Positions 1 to 11,383 of a DNA stretch of 64,000 nucleotides are shown piece by piece (position 1 is the stretch's first letter; each line of letters opens with the position of its first letter). Position numbers and translations under genes: made by a program. Origin of the DNA: Diphasiastrum complanatum (lineage: Eukaryota > Streptophyta > Lycopodiopsida > Lycopodiales > Lycopodiaceae); assembly GCA_029204225.1 (NCBI GenBank), contig CM055106.1, forward strand, positions 44,181,003-44,245,002. Direction: 5' to 3'. The notes beneath the pieces were generated by a model. It made no database searches. It worked only from the letters and a program-made list of their open reading frames with translations, and was not told the DNA's origin.

Positions 1-936
1 AAAGCATGTCCTTACTATAGGACCCGTCAGGGTTTTTGTTAGATTATTCTCTTGATTATCAACTAATCGATCTTTTAATCTTCATCCACTTATTATTAAG
101 TTCTATAGTTCTCTTCGTGTTTTTACAGTCTTCATAAATACTCGAGAATCGCTCATATGTGGCTCTGACATATCAGACATCATACGACAATCTTTATCTG
201 GCATGGTCCGACGAATCTTATCAAGTGAAAGACAGTTTATTGTTCCACTTTAATTGAAGCTAAAGTCTTGCCCTAATATTTTTGGGAAGTACTAACTAGA
301 TGGATGCCAACTCACTATGGCCAATCGACCATTATGACCTATGACCTAATCAACTGTCCTACTACTAGACGTTGCTGCATTTTGCTTAGTATAAATAGTT
401 GATCATACTTCTATCAATTTCAAATTATTGACATCAATTCAATCAAGTTATTGATGTTATAACTTATCTTAGCAGCTCTCTCAAGCTTTCAAGTTTGAAC
501 ACTCTTGAGAGTTTATCAGTGGAAGTGCAATTCAAACAGAGTTATCAGTTACTTAGAGATAGGTTTGAGTATGCGGTTTTTATCTACAATTGTCTTGTGC
601 TCATCATCATCTATTTTTATGTTGAATCAATCTATCCTTTATTGTGTTCAGTATTATGTCAGAATGTATGCATCTCTGTGATTGTTTTGTAATTGATAAT
701 CTCATATTGCTTTTGTTTGATAATTCAATACTTAATTGTTTGGTTACATAATCATTGTAGTGCTAATGATTTCAAAGTTGATCACTATAAGATTGAACGT
801 GACTTCTGTCATTATGTTTTGTTCAATATTGATAGGCGTAGTCATGCATTAGGAAAGTAGGCTCCATTTTGTTATGCTCGATAAGTTGTTCACTATCTTT
901 GACTTGTCATTATTGCATTATCACCTCTTTCCAACA
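1..936 (+). mobile_element. LTR of a copia-type element, left end outside window
   Basis: AT-rich non-coding DNA with a TATA box (TATAAATAG, 390-398). It ends in CCAACA directly before a TGGTATTAGAG primer-site-like sequence at 937. A gag start follows at 1205, so this is the 5' LTR of a plus-strand copia element. A 65-codon ORF at 495-692 lies in the presumed transcript leader and shows no family features; I treat it as chance. The left LTR border lies outside the window. Confidence 0.7.
390..398 (+). promoter_or_regulatory. TATA box of the first LTR
   Basis: TATAAATAG inside the LTR, about 540 bp before its CA end. This is the usual position for the LTR promoter that drives the genomic RNA of a retrotransposon. 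Confidence 0.55.
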
Positions 937-968
937 TGGTATTAGAGTTGTAAGCATGGTATCAGAGC
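937..968 (+). other. Duplicated tRNA-iMet primer-binding site
   Basis: Two PBS-like words lie 20 bp apart: TGGTATTAGAGT at 937-948, exactly after the LTR end, and TGGTATCAGAGC at 957-968, the perfect plant copia PBS complementary to the 3' end of initiator tRNA-Met. The perfect copy is displaced from the LTR end by 20 bp. Confidence 0.75.
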
Positions 969-1204
969 TATAATATTATATAGAATATTACCTTCATGAT
1001 ATCAAAGCGATCTGTTATATCAGAGCTCTAATACTTGATATCTTTTGTGATATCAAATTGTTATCATTAGATACTTTTCATAGTATCATATTCTTCAATT
1101 TTTGGTATCAAATTTCATTATCAGATAGTTGATTTCCAATTGTAGTGCAGTGCATGCTATCTCTCTCTTAACGTCACCAATATATCGACAGACTAATATT
1201 CTAG

Positions 1205-1319
1205 ATGGATTCTCAAAGTAAAGTCTGTCTTATTGCAGACAAGCTAAATTGATTCAGTTCTACTTGTGGAAATTTAAGATGAAGACCTAGCTAATCGCCA
1301 ACGAGTTGTGGGATGTTGT
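1205..1319 (+). pseudogene. gag: Copia gag N-terminal fragment
   Basis: Translation from the ATG at 1205 gives MDSQSKVCLIADKLN and then, after a stop and a frame change, a piece resembling YLWKFKMKT and IANELWDVV. This is the typical N-terminus of the copia Gag (UBN2-type) domain. The frame is broken by stops and then cut at about 1320 by a family A LTR. It belongs to the element whose LTR ends at 936. Confidence 0.65.
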
Positions 1320-2475
1320 TGTGAGAGATTTCAACTAGTTTAGTCCAATTTACTACATTTGTTTATATGGCATTTGAGGCCAATTTCATATTAGAATTAG
1401 AGTTTGACTTTCAAAGTTATATTAGTCTAAAAGCATTTGAATAAACACTTTTGGAAAGTGTGGAAAATTGTAGAACATGAGTTTTGGAGGGATTCAATTT
1501 GAGTAGTAAAAACATTGAATCTAGTCACAATAATAGTAGGGTTTTCATTATGGAGGGAAAACCAAAGTTTGAATTTAAAATTTGTTGTACTCATGGGAAG
1601 AGGTATCACTCTCTCCCTCTTATCTCATTCATGCTTATACATGGTTCTCTTGGGTTCTACTATCCATTGGTGCAATATACTTGTGATATCTTGCAATTCT
1701 ATGTGTAGAACATTTTTGAAATGCTATTTTCATATCCACAAATGTGAAATATAGTATATTACTATCAATGTATAGACAACAACAACATTATTTTATGTTT
1801 TGGTTCATGTTTGATCAAGATCTATTAGAGTTTGCATCTCATTCTTAGAGTAAGTGCCGATTTTTCTATATTGGCAAGATTGGTGAGCTATTGTCTTTCT
1901 AACCCAAGATCATTTTATGGATTGGATCTTAATTGATCTAAAATATTATCAATGCTAGAGCATGCTAGATTGGATTCTACACCAAAATCAAGTTTCTTGC
2001 ATATGTAGATTGGATATTTTGTAGATCAAAACCCTATCTAGGGTTATAATCTTGATCAATTCCGATTTCACACATTAGTTACAGGAAATGGCCGATTTTT
2101 AGAGCATTGGAAAAGCCTAATTGGTGGCTACAAGATTGCATATCAAGTTTTAGGCAATTGCATGTAGATTTTGAAATAATCAATTTTTTGTTTTGTCAAA
2201 ACCCTAATTTTGATTGAATCTCTAGATTGTGAGGTTACTAAACTTCATTTGAGTGTGTTTCATTATTAGGAAGTGGCAAGAGTCATTAGATTGAGGATAG
2301 ATCATAGGTTGATCAAGACTTCACTCTTCTACGTGCTGATTTGCTTGGTATAAGTGCTAGAAGAGAATTGAGTAGTTTCATATCTTTGTGATTTCCTTTT
2401 GAAAACATTTTTTGTTGTTCAAAAAAGTGCTTTGTGCATTGAAACAGGTTGAAAGAGAGCGAACGATCAAAAGTA
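1320..2475 (+). mobile_element. Decayed family A element: LTR plus leader
   Basis: The region aligns by eye with the family A LTRs at 34813, 48303 and 54170 (start TGTGAGAGATTTCAACTAG, shared middle segments) and with the leader after the A PBS at 48985-49540 (ATGCTAGAGCATGCTAGATTG, GAAGTGGCAAGA). It is far more diverged than the other copies. The LTR end and PBS are deleted near 1955, and the copy stops just where gag should start. Inserted in the gag at 1205. Confidence 0.7.
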
Positions 2476-3123
2476 ATACTGGTATTTTTGCAAAAAAGTG
2501 ACTTTTTTGGCAAAAATATGGCAATATGACAACTGATCCTCTGGAAACCATTCTATTTTTGGTATTATCCTTCGCGGACCTGGTAGTAGATAGATCTGAA
2601 TCACATCTATGCACAGTGAATCGGGTGAAGGTTCTTTTTTGTATTTCTTGGGTTTTGGTGATTTTTTGGTGTTTTTTGATGATTTTTCTGATGTTTCTAG
2701 AAATCTGCTAGGAATTAATCTTCGCCCTTCAAACTGAAGGTTTTGTGATCAAGCCCAAAGGTGTCTGCAACTTGGCGAAGTTTTCTTGAAAGAGGGCAAA
2801 AAGTTATCAGCTCTGATGACGATTTTTGTCTCTTTTTGACCAAAATCTGGCAAATTTGACCGATTTTTGTTGTTTTTTTCTGATATCTCAGATCCAAATG
2901 GATCTTAAGATTGGTGATCTAATTAGCTTACTTTGTTCTACAATCAGATTAGATTTCAAACAAGCAAATCCACTCAAATCAAACAAAATCACTCCCAAAC
3001 TAACCCTAAATGCAGATCTAACACTATTCATGCAACGACAAGATGCCTAATGCAAGCTAACCATCCAACAAACATGCTGCAAACTGAAAAATTGGCGTAG
3101 CTCCCCGGCAATGGCACCAAAAT
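2476..3123 (-). mobile_element. Ty3/gypsy untranslated leader with tRNA-Asp-type PBS
   Basis: Read on the minus strand, the LTR at 3124-3786 is followed by TGGTGCCATTGCCGGGGAG (3119 to 3101). This is a near match to the tRNA-Asp PBS used by Tat/Athila-type gypsy elements. The rest, to about 2476, is leader without a convincing ORF. Gag and pol are missing. The short ORFs here on both strands (2313-3050) show no family signal. Confidence 0.6.
3101..3119 (-). other. Gypsy primer-binding site (tRNA-Asp type)
   Basis: The plus strand reads CTCCCCGGCAATGGCACCA. Its complement differs from the canonical tRNA-Asp PBS by two C-to-T type changes. It sits 4 bp inside the presumed LTR end, as expected. 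Confidence 0.65.
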
Positions 3124-3786
3124 TGTAGTGGGTTTCTTTCCTTGCCTAACATGAATCCAAGATCTAGTCAATCTAGCATCAAAGAGACGAAGTTAGTTGT
3201 CACGCATAGATTTGTTCCTGTAAGAGCGATAGTAGAGTTTAGATTTCAACATGAATGGAGGATTCGCATCTAACTCTAACATCCATTAACCCTACAATCC
3301 ATTAACACTATGCATCCACAACAAAGATAGCTTACTCTTTTTCTCTCTCTCTTTCTGTCTCATAAAAAATATAATAACATGCAATCCCAATAACAATCAG
3401 TTCCAACAATTAGCAAATCCAAAGAAAGCATGAGAGATGGATAAAAAGTGGTAGAGAGCAAGGACATTCATCAATCCATTTTTGAAGAGAACCAATCTAC
3501 TTTATTGAAATGAGGAAATGAACATGTGTAGGAACTCGAGTTGGTCCCTTTTTATAGTAGAGAGGAGGACCCTGGCCTCTGAATCCTATTGGTCCATTTT
3601 TGCCTCCCTAATTATTCAAATTTAAAAAAGAGTGAGAACCATCCAAATTGGAGGGAAACCCAACTTTATTCACTAACTTGACATTTAGGCCTTGCAACAT
3701 TAAAAGTCCCGCAAAAAGGCCTAGAGTCTTTTTATTGACTTGTAACTAATCAAATAACTATGTGATCATCGGATTGGACTTACACA
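3124..3786 (-). mobile_element. Ty3/gypsy-type LTR
   Basis: The minus-strand LTR starts TGTGTAAGTCC at 3786 and ends CCCACTACA at 3124, just before the PBS. On the minus strand a TATA box (CTATAAAAAG) lies at about 3557-3548. A CT-rich stretch is present at 3340-3360. The right border is inferred from the TG start only; no matching second LTR is in the window. Confidence 0.5.
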
Positions 3787-3839
3787 CGCAGGGTGCCAAA
3801 TCCCTCTCACTTATTAACTAGGGTTAGGGTTGCCTTGGG

Positions 3840-4780
3840 ATCTGCAAACCCTCCAATTCCTCTTTTTTCAAGAAATTCCGGAGCTAGTACATTTGGACAT
3901 CTGTGGACCTTTCAATGTGATCTCAGTAGGAGGCTCAAAATACTATGTCACCAATTATTGATGATTATAGTAAGTTCACTCGAGTCTATTTCATTCACAA
4001 TAAATCAGATGCATTGGACAAGCTCACAGAATATGTGAGCTGGGCAGAAATGTGGAGAATACATCTCAAATTGATTCATTGATTTTTGCAATGATCGAGA
4101 AATCATTCACAGAAGGCCAACATCCTATACACTGCAGCACAATGGTGTTGCTAAAAGAAAAAACAGCTGAAGCGATAGCTGCAGTTACCTACATTCAGAA
4201 CAAGACAAGAAAATTTGGTATTCTTCACATACCACCACACGAACTATGGTGGGGGTAGAAAACCCAATCCGACTCATATTCGAATCTTTGGCTGTGCAAC
4301 ATATGCACATGTTCCTAACAAGCTTTGAAAGAAGCTAGATGAGAAAGTAGAACAAGGATATCTTGTAGGATATGACAATCATTCGTCATACTACAGAATC
4401 TATATGCCAGAGACAAACACAATGAAGACAATCAAAGACGTCAAGTTCGATGAGGCCATAACAATGGCCAACAATGATCTTGTTAGTTATGAGATTCTTG
4501 GAAGACATTACTATGATCTACCAACAGTGACAGAGGGAGCAGAGGACGAACAATCAGATGAAGATGTTTGAGTTGCACCTCAGTCGAGTGACGAATCAGA
4601 CGAAGAAAGATTCGCAGGCCAGCCTATTGCTACAATACCTGTAAACCGAAATGGTTTCGAACCTAGCAAAACAGACAAGAGCATTGCAATACCGGAAGGA
4701 TCTCCTAGAAGGTCAACAAGAGAACGAAGAGCGCCAGCAAGGTTGTTTAAACCATACCTCAAAAGTATGTCATGTAACAT
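3840..4780 (+). pseudogene. Copia integrase core and C-terminus, degenerate
   Basis: Several frames together give the copia integrase order: an FGHLCGPF-like strand, YYVTIIDDYSKFTRVYF, then after gaps the ELWWGRKPNPTHIRIFGCATY segment, VEQGYLVGYDNHSSYYRIY, and the acidic linker ending RRSTRERRAPARLF. The catalytic DNG and GVAERKN segments are damaged. Stops at 4258, 4327 and 4569 break it. It follows the gypsy LTR on the opposite strand, so it is an unrelated fragment. Confidence 0.75.
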
Positions 4781-4964
4781 AATATTGGAAAGCTCTTTCT
4801 AGCACACCAAACTCCGTTGAAATTGGACTTACCACTAAAAAGTTATGTCATATTTAATGTGGACTCAAAACAGTTATGAGTAATAAAATCCCCAAAAAGT
4901 GAAATGTACTACCAAAAGGTACAATGAAAAATGAGTTCTTTTTTTGTACCAGCAAACCATGCTT

Positions 4965-5942
4965 TTAGCCATTAATGTCTCCGTCATTAGCCAACAAGCA
5001 AGATGACATAACAAAAGCATCATTTGAGATTTGTCCATCAACACCATTTTCGTCAATAGTTAGGTTGGTTTGCTTCTCACCTTGATCTCTCTTCTTCTTG
5101 CAACAATCACTAGAAAAATGCCTTTTGATTCCACAATAGAAGCATTTCAAATTTGACCTATCTTTATTCTTCTTAACAAAAGATGAAGGCTCATCTTGAT
5201 CTTGACCCTTTGACAACTTGCTTTTGCCTTTTCCCATGAATTTGCCTTTGATGAACATAGCCTCCTCTCCATCAACTTGAGATGTAGATCCACCTCCTCT
5301 TGATTGAAGACTAAACTCCTCATTCACCAGTATTTCTTGCAAATACAGCATGCTTGGTAAAGTCTTTTGAATGGAAAAGCTTTGAACAAGATTATCATGA
5401 TCATCCAACAAGCCATCAAGAACTACTTGAACAAGTTCTACATCCTTAATTGCTCAAATCAATACATGCAAGCTCATCATTGTATGTTTTAACCCTCAAA
5501 ACAAGAGCATGAGCACTCTCTTCCTTCTTTTGCAAACTAGAAAAGATTTGTCTTCTTAGGTTAGTATCCTAGATGTAGACTTAGATTCAATAAGCTTCTT
5601 TATTGAATCCCAAGCCTCCTTTGATGTAATTCTCTTACCAACTTCCTTGAGAAGTTCATTGGTAACATTCATCTTAATCATGTGTAGAGCTCTTTTAGCT
5701 CTCTTATCATACCTCAACTGATCTTGGGGTGCTTGAGGCCTCTCCTCCACACCTGTGACAATCTCTATCAACTCATTCATCTCCAATAAGGACTCCATCC
5801 TCACCTTCCAAAAAGGATAGTTGATTGAGGTAAGTCTATCATTGCCTTCCAACATGTAGCCATTTAAGGTTTCATGTTGCAATGATTTGATTTTCACTTT
5901 GAACCTATTCCAATGCACAAAGAACTCCCTTGAAATCAACAA
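4965..5942 (-). pseudogene. gag: Family A-like copia Gag with zinc knuckle
   Basis: Two minus-strand blocks. 5942-5556 gives the N-terminal Gag domain (YMLEGNDRLTSINYPFWKVR, then EERPQAPQDQLRYDKRAKRA). 5411-4965 gives the end of the domain, a basic linker and the zinc knuckle CFYCGIKRHFSSDC (CX2CX4HX4C). Stops and shifts separate the blocks at 5412-5555. The protein is very close to the Gag copies at 49546-51547, so it is a second, inverted family member. Protease is not recognisable beyond 4965. Confidence 0.85.
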
Positions 5943-5960
5943 ATGAAACTCAAGAAGAAA

Positions 5961-6347
5961 TCACAAAGATATGGAACATTCTATCCTCTTCTTTTTCTCT
6001 TCTTTCGGGCAGAAGTGAGTGTCACCCAGATCAGTCGTGTTGAACTCAGAAGATAGCATATGTTTAGCATCTTTCACCAGATTGGTACAATTGCTGAAAG
6101 ACATTGTATCATCTACATACAAGATGATAATTATAAGAAATAGCTGCATTGACTTGAAGTAGACGTTACTGTCAGTCATGCTTAGTTGAAAGCCTTGTCT
6201 GATGAGGAATGTGTTGATCCTCTGGAACCAAACTCTGGCTGATTGCTTCAAGCCATAAAGTGACTTGTGGAGTTTGCAGACATGATGCTTCATACCTTCA
6301 TGGATATATCCTTCAGGTTGTAGCATATAGATGTCTGCTTTCATCAA
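5961..6347 (-). pseudogene. Copia reverse transcriptase fragment
   Basis: The 128-residue reading contains YMLQPEGYIHEG, HKSLYGLKQSARVWFQRI and LYVDDTMSF, the RT palm with an intact YVDD catalytic motif. It continues to FNTTDLGDTHF and then runs into low-complexity lysine codons at the family A gag border (about 5955). RNase H is missing. It is the 3' end of the copia whose gag lies at 8059. Confidence 0.85.
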
Positions 6348-6414
6348 CTAATGTCGGTTCCTACATTAAAAGACAAGCAGACTTAGGAGTATACCTTGTG
6401 GGACGTGTGCGCAC

Positions 6415-7246
6415 TCATCTTGATCTTCTTGGAGGAAGTGTTGGTTGATGATTCAATCTTTGGATTTGTCGTTGTTGAGTAATAACAACATCTTTGTTTG
6501 ACTCGTTGTCGGGTAGTTGATCAACCATAGGCACACTTGAGATAGTGGCTTGAATAGTGGTGTCAATGGAAGCCGTTGAAGGTTCACTTGGAACAACTTT
6601 CCCTTTGAAGTCGATGAATCGATCCTTGATAGAGACTATATCCCGACTGAACAAGATCTATTGGGTATCGGGGTTGTGCAGCTTGTAAGTGTTGCCAGAT
6701 GAAGTGTATCCTATGAAGATTGTCTTGAGACCTTGGAAGTCAAATTTCTTTCTCGCACAGAGGCGATGCATTCAAATACTCGAAGGTTCTTCAATGAAGA
6801 CTTTGAGCCTGTCCACACCTCATAGGGTGTTCTTCCTAAGAGGGCCTTGGGAACATCTATTCTGGATGTAGGCTGCAGTGGAGACAACTTCAGCCCAAAA
6901 GGTCTTTGGTAGAGATGAGTGTGCCAACATACATTTAGCTGACTGGACCAGGGTAAGATTCTTCCTCTCGGCTAAGCCATTAGACTGAGGTGAATAAGGA
7001 GTAATAAACTGCTGTTCAATGCCTTGGCTCTAGCAGTACTCCTTGAATTTGGTAGAGACGTACCCTCCACCATTATCCAACCTCAAGACTTTGATTGTCT
7101 TACCAATCTCTTTCTCTACACGCTCTTTGAAGATTCTGAAGCAATTGAAAGCTTCTAATTTTTTCTCAATAAAATATACCATAGTTCTTCTAGAAATTCA
7201 TCAATAAAAGTTATAAAATACTTTGCATCCTTTAGTGAAGTATTTC
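6415..7246 (-). pseudogene. Copia integrase core and linker, broken
   Basis: Minus-strand translation from 7200 gives FKERVEKEIGKTIKVL, LDNGGGYVSTKFKEYC, a stop, then PYSPQSNGLAERKN, so the second Asp and the Glu of the DDE triad survive. Next come FWAEVVSTAAYIQNRC, a frameshift and TPYEVWTGSK. 6654-6415 is the hydrophilic integrase-to-RT linker. The first catalytic Asp lies in the upstream reading, where HTD has become HTY. Confidence 0.75.
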
Positions 7247-8059
7247 TCATTGGCCACAAATATATGTATGTACAACATCTAGTAATCCTCTAGTAGTATG
7301 TTGATGGCTTGATCTAAATGGTTGTCTGGTCTGTTTACTGACTAGACAATCTTGACAGACATGTAATTTGACTTTCTTGTCAGGATAGTCAAGATCAAGA
7401 ACAATTGATTGCTTAGACATTTGTTGTATAGAAGCATGATTCAAATGACCAAGTCTATAATGCCAAAGTAAACTTTTATTTATCTGAATAGAAGTACTAA
7501 GTGCTTGACTAGAGGCAAAAAAGCAATGACTTAATCTATACAAGTATCCATGTCTCTTTTCAAGTGCTAGGGTCTTGCATGTCCTATCGACTACTTTACA
7601 TTGATCAGATTCAAATTCTACTTTATGTCCTAGATCTGTAATTCTACTAATAGAGAGCAGATTTGTAGACAGATTCGGTACATGAAAAACATCTAAATGT
7701 AGCTTAAATTGATCATTAACAAAGTTCAATCTTACTATACCTTCACCTTTGATAGCTTGAGTGCTATTTTCACCAAGGTGAATATATCGTTTAATACTAT
7801 GAGACGTATAGGACTCAAAACAGCCGATATGGCTGGTCATATGATGTGTGGCATCAAAATCAAGAAACCAAGAGCTGTTGTTGGATGCTTCTTGATGGTT
7901 TGTCATGAAGGCATTATGATCCAATTCTTGAGTAGGATGTGGAGCTTCTGCAAATGCATTTGTCACTTGATTAGACTGTGCTTTACTTCTATTCTTTGCT
8001 TGTAGTATCCGACAGTCTTGGATCTCATGGTTGAAACGCTTGCAGTATCTGCAGAACAA
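7247..8059 (-). pseudogene. Copia Gag end, protease and integrase N-domain
   Basis: A 270-codon open reading with, in order, a zinc knuckle (CRYCKRFNHEIQDC), a protease whose active site reads DFDATHHM instead of DSGATHHM, a VFHVPNLSTNLLSISR segment, and the integrase HHCC finger (HYRLGHLNHASI, then CQDCLVSKQ). It ends VVHTYICGQ, where the family has HTDICGP, so the first integrase Asp is lost. Both changes predict an inactive polyprotein although the frame is long. Gag N-terminal coding continues, broken, to about 8150. Confidence 0.85.
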
Positions 8060-8159
8060 CTTTTTCTTTGTCGATTGATTCGACTGCTCATGACGATGTG
8101 TCAGTTTTGATCTTTCTTTGATGATCTTGGGCCTTTCTTCTTCTGATTAGTCGAGCCTT

Positions 8160-8690
8160 TGTTGGTGTATAGGGCATGAGAGTCAAAAGTCAAGAAACTA
8201 GAGGCTCCGTTCCTTTGAGAGTCTTCCTACAACAGCATTGTGATGACTCTTGAAAGAGTCAGTTCGGGGTGTCATGATGATAATCACCCAACTGTCGTAT
8301 GAGCTTGGCAAGCTTCATAGTAGTGTCATTATTCCGTGTTCTTGATTATTGGTCAATTGCATGCATATTAGTTAAATGATCTATGTGCTATATACATGTA
8401 TGTAGATGAGTGTACAAGAGATGGCATGGAGCCGTTGCACCATCAGGGAGAAGATCATGGTTGCTGTAATTGTCAAGTTGGTTGCGCAGTACAGAGGATG
8501 AGCATGAGGAGGCTGATGTGTCGGGCTTCTCCGATATGTCAACCAAGTTGGGTCTACCCGATAGTTCGTCCAACTCCGATATGTTGGCCATCTTCACTTA
8601 CTCGTCTTTAGTAGTTGAGCTACGCAACAATGCAAATAAATATACAACAATCAATGGAACTAGATTAACATGGGATTTAGGAGAGTAGAG
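8160..8690. other. No recognised gene
   Basis: Short overlapping ORFs at 8388-8688 on both strands mirror one another and show no domain. The sequence between the copia gag remnant and the repeat at 8690 is probably decayed gag or leader of the same element. Confidence 0.4.
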
Positions 8691-8955
8691 GAGATAAATC
8701 CAACACTAGGTACTTAATCAAAAACCTAGAAAAACTAGTCCAAATGCAATGTACCAAATTCAACCAATTAGAATGGGTTCAAACATGACCTCATCCACTT
8801 AGCTAGTTGATTAAAATAGTAATAACACTATTTAGAGCTTTATTGACATTTATGAAACTAACTCTCTAAGTTGAGGTTTCACTTTGGCCTCCATGCAATT
8901 TACAAGTGAAAATATCAAACTAGCTTGTGTAATTTTAACATTGTTGATGTATGCA
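8690..8955. repeat. Dispersed repeat, copy 1 (LTR-like)
   Basis: Similar by eye to 26830-27075. Shared words include ACTAG..CAATGTA, CAACCAAT, AAAATAGTAA..ACACTAT, TTATTGACAT and TTTGGCCTCCA. Both copies lie on the 5' side of minus-strand copia gag remnants, so a decayed LTR is the likeliest identity. Confidence 0.5.
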
Positions 8956-9554
8956 CCCAATGTTTGAGGGTAGGTAGGTGTGCCCACCTAATGTTTTTTG
9001 GATCTTTATGGTCTAATGCCCTTGATCTTGAGTGTTATGTCCAGACTTGAAAGGTTCTCTCAATTCTAGTCAAGTGACAAGGGACTACGACATTGTTTGT
9101 ATTTAAATCTTTTCAAATCCATTCCAGCTCTAGAGAATTAGAGTCATTGGTCTTTGTGGAGTCCAATAGGGGTGATTGATGTGAATTTTGTGTGGTTTGG
9201 TGCAAATTTGTTGTGTATTGATTTTGGTGATCAAGGCAAGGCCTAATTTCCAATTGACTAGGTTTTGGTCTGTGTGATTCCTATGTTTGTGATCTAAATA
9301 TTTTGTAGATCTTTCTAGATTTTTGATGTGTTTAAACTAGTGTTTTGAGGGTCACAAAATTATTATTGGAGTCCTTACACATGTGTGTGCTTTGTGTACA
9401 AGAAACTCTTTTGGTGAAGTTAATTCTAGGATTTGTGATAAGATCTTGTGTAGATCTTTGATTTGTTCAAGTCTAGGACTTTGGGAATCACAAAATCACT
9501 TTGTAGAGTCATTTCACAAGCTTGTACTTTGTGTGCATTTTAATCTGTCTCATC

Positions 9555-9706
9555 ATGGCATCAATAGGGGGTACCTATTGGAGGCAAGTGAAAGATTGAA
9601 TTCCTCCAACTATTCTACTTGGAAGGTTAGGGTGGAATCTATTTTGGTGCTTCAAGACATTATGGATATTGTGCTTGGCAATGAGGAGAGGGATTGGCAA
9701 TGGTAG
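9555..9706 (+). pseudogene. gag: Family B gag N-terminus
   Basis: Starts MASIGG at 9555. A one-base change moves the remainder to another frame, giving LLEASERLNSSNYSTWKVRV, the conserved N-terminal copia Gag block, ending at GNEERDWQW. The rest of Gag is absent. Confidence 0.7.
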
Positions 9707-10089
9707 GCTTTACACGCTTGATCTTTGTATGAGAGCAAATCACAATTTGGATGTGAAGGAAGCCAAAGGAGAGTATATTTCTCAAGAGGAGAGATTGGAA
9801 TATCTAATCTCAAATCCATGGATGTTGGCTTTGATGTTAATGTCAAGAATAATTTTTCAAATATGTATGAATGTGCTTCTAATGTTGGTGATTTTAAGGA
9901 TTTTGCAAGGCTCAAGGAGGAGTCAAGAAAAGAAGATGGTGTAGAGTACAAATCTCCACACCTAGACACATCAAGTGGATCATCAAGATCCAAGGAGGAG
10001 CCATCAAGGCTTGTTTTCATAAGTGAAAATATGCAAAGGGAAGGCACTATCTTATCCACCTCTAACACTTTCATGACTTCTTTGATGAT

Positions 10090-10779
10090 GTGTCAAAATC
10101 TCTTGAGATAATTCCACATGACTATGATGCTTTGGGGAGATACAAAAATGTTAAGATTTGTGATTCTCTATTTCATAGCATGCTATTAGTTCATGTGTGG
10201 AATGAATATCTACTTGCTTTCAGATTTCATGCAAGTAGGATTGGTCAAATCATCAGTTTGTTGGATGATGTTGGTTTTTCATGTTGTGAGGCATTTTGTA
10301 AACACAATAATGAGAATAATTGAATCATCCTGCAAGGACACTTATATCCATAATAATCTATTTAGCCTCATTAGATCTGAGATTAGCATGGTAATCAAGC
10401 ATGAAGATACAATGCAAACTCTTTGTCATTATAGCATGCATAGTCTTGCCAATCTTGATATGCCTAATTCTCAAGATCTTGGTAACAGGATGATAGATTT
10501 TTGTGATATTTTTTAATTAAGAAGGACTATTGATTTTCCCATGAAGTTGCAGCCTTTATCAAGAAAGAGGAGCTTTTGGATCAAGTATATTTCAGGGATG
10601 GAAGAAATCAAAGGCAAAAGTGCTCAAATGGTGGAAAGCTCTTCTTGGTGCTTGGCTTTCAATCAAAGAAGCCTTATCTTGGATATGGTGATCTTGCTAC
10701 AAATTTAGGTTTCTTGGCTCGTTTTCTCATCAAGTACATGCCAAAGGATCAACTTGAGAAGCTATTTTTGGCTACTTAA
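10090..10779 (+). other. Short ORFs of unknown origin in family B remnant
   Basis: Readings at 10090-10323, 10193-10516 and 10576-10779 have no recognised domain. The last (GKLFLVLGFQSKKPYLGYGD) is in the segment shared with the B element interior and so belongs to the element rather than to a host gene. Confidence 0.35.
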
Positions 10780-10915
10780 GATTTGGAGAGAACTAGCACA
10801 CTCATCAAGCTAGTTTCTGAGGAGTGTGAAGAAAAGGCAAAATCTAGCTTTTTTGCAATTTCATGTACATATGTAAATCTCACATGTGTGGAGTATGTTT
10901 TCACATGTGGAGGGT

Positions 10916-11383
10916 AGGCATAATTTGATGTGACAACATGTTATGTTCTTCACAAGCCATAGCGGAATAGAGGTCGTCGTCCAATCAAAGGAAAAAAATA
11001 GTGATGAAGAAGGATCTTGGATTTCCTTAGAGACTAAGATATAGAACAGTTCTAATTTGTTTAGATGTCAGAGTAGGTGTCGTAGACAACCATAGAGAAT
11101 TTGAATGATTAGGCATTTGAGACAACCGTGTTATTCTCTGTTTCTGATAGATAGGGCCTCATAATGGAGAAGAAATAGCTAGATGCATTCTAGCATTCAA
11201 CAAGTACTACAGATATTTGAAAATAGTGCTTCGGTACAAAAGGGCATTGTAGTAACCAATATGTCTTGTGATGATGTGCATGATACTACTTACAGAAGAC
11301 AAATGATTGCTATCTTTCCAAATACTCTTGTACTCTCTCTAAATGATTTATGACACTAGGAGTCAGATACTGAAAGACCGACT
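10916..11383. other. No feature recognised
   Basis: AT-rich sequence without long ORFs or repeats recognised elsewhere in the window. It is the left flank of the family B element. Confidence 0.4.

Larger units (their letters stand above)
8956..10915 (+). mobile_element. Rearranged family B remnant
   Basis: The leader at 9110-9180 matches repeats in the B element at 13084-13600 (CATTCCA..AGAGTCATTGG, GAGTCCAATAGGGGTG). A gag start at 9555 encodes MASIGG, then after a one-base frame change YLLEASERLNSSNYSTWKVR. From 9740 the reading jumps to an integrase-to-RT linker (SSGSSRSKEEPSRLVF). 10560-10620 resembles 14260-14330 of B, and 10823-10915 looks like the start of a diverged B LTR. Most of pol is deleted. 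Confidence 0.6.

Noticed and set aside
957-968. tRNA-Met-like sequences at six places as possible tRNA genes
   Set aside because: Only the 12-nt 3' end complement is present and each lies at an LTR border; these are primer-binding sites.
3810-3835. Telomere-like AGGGTTAGGGTT word
   Set aside because: Only about two units, inside a copia fragment; no array.
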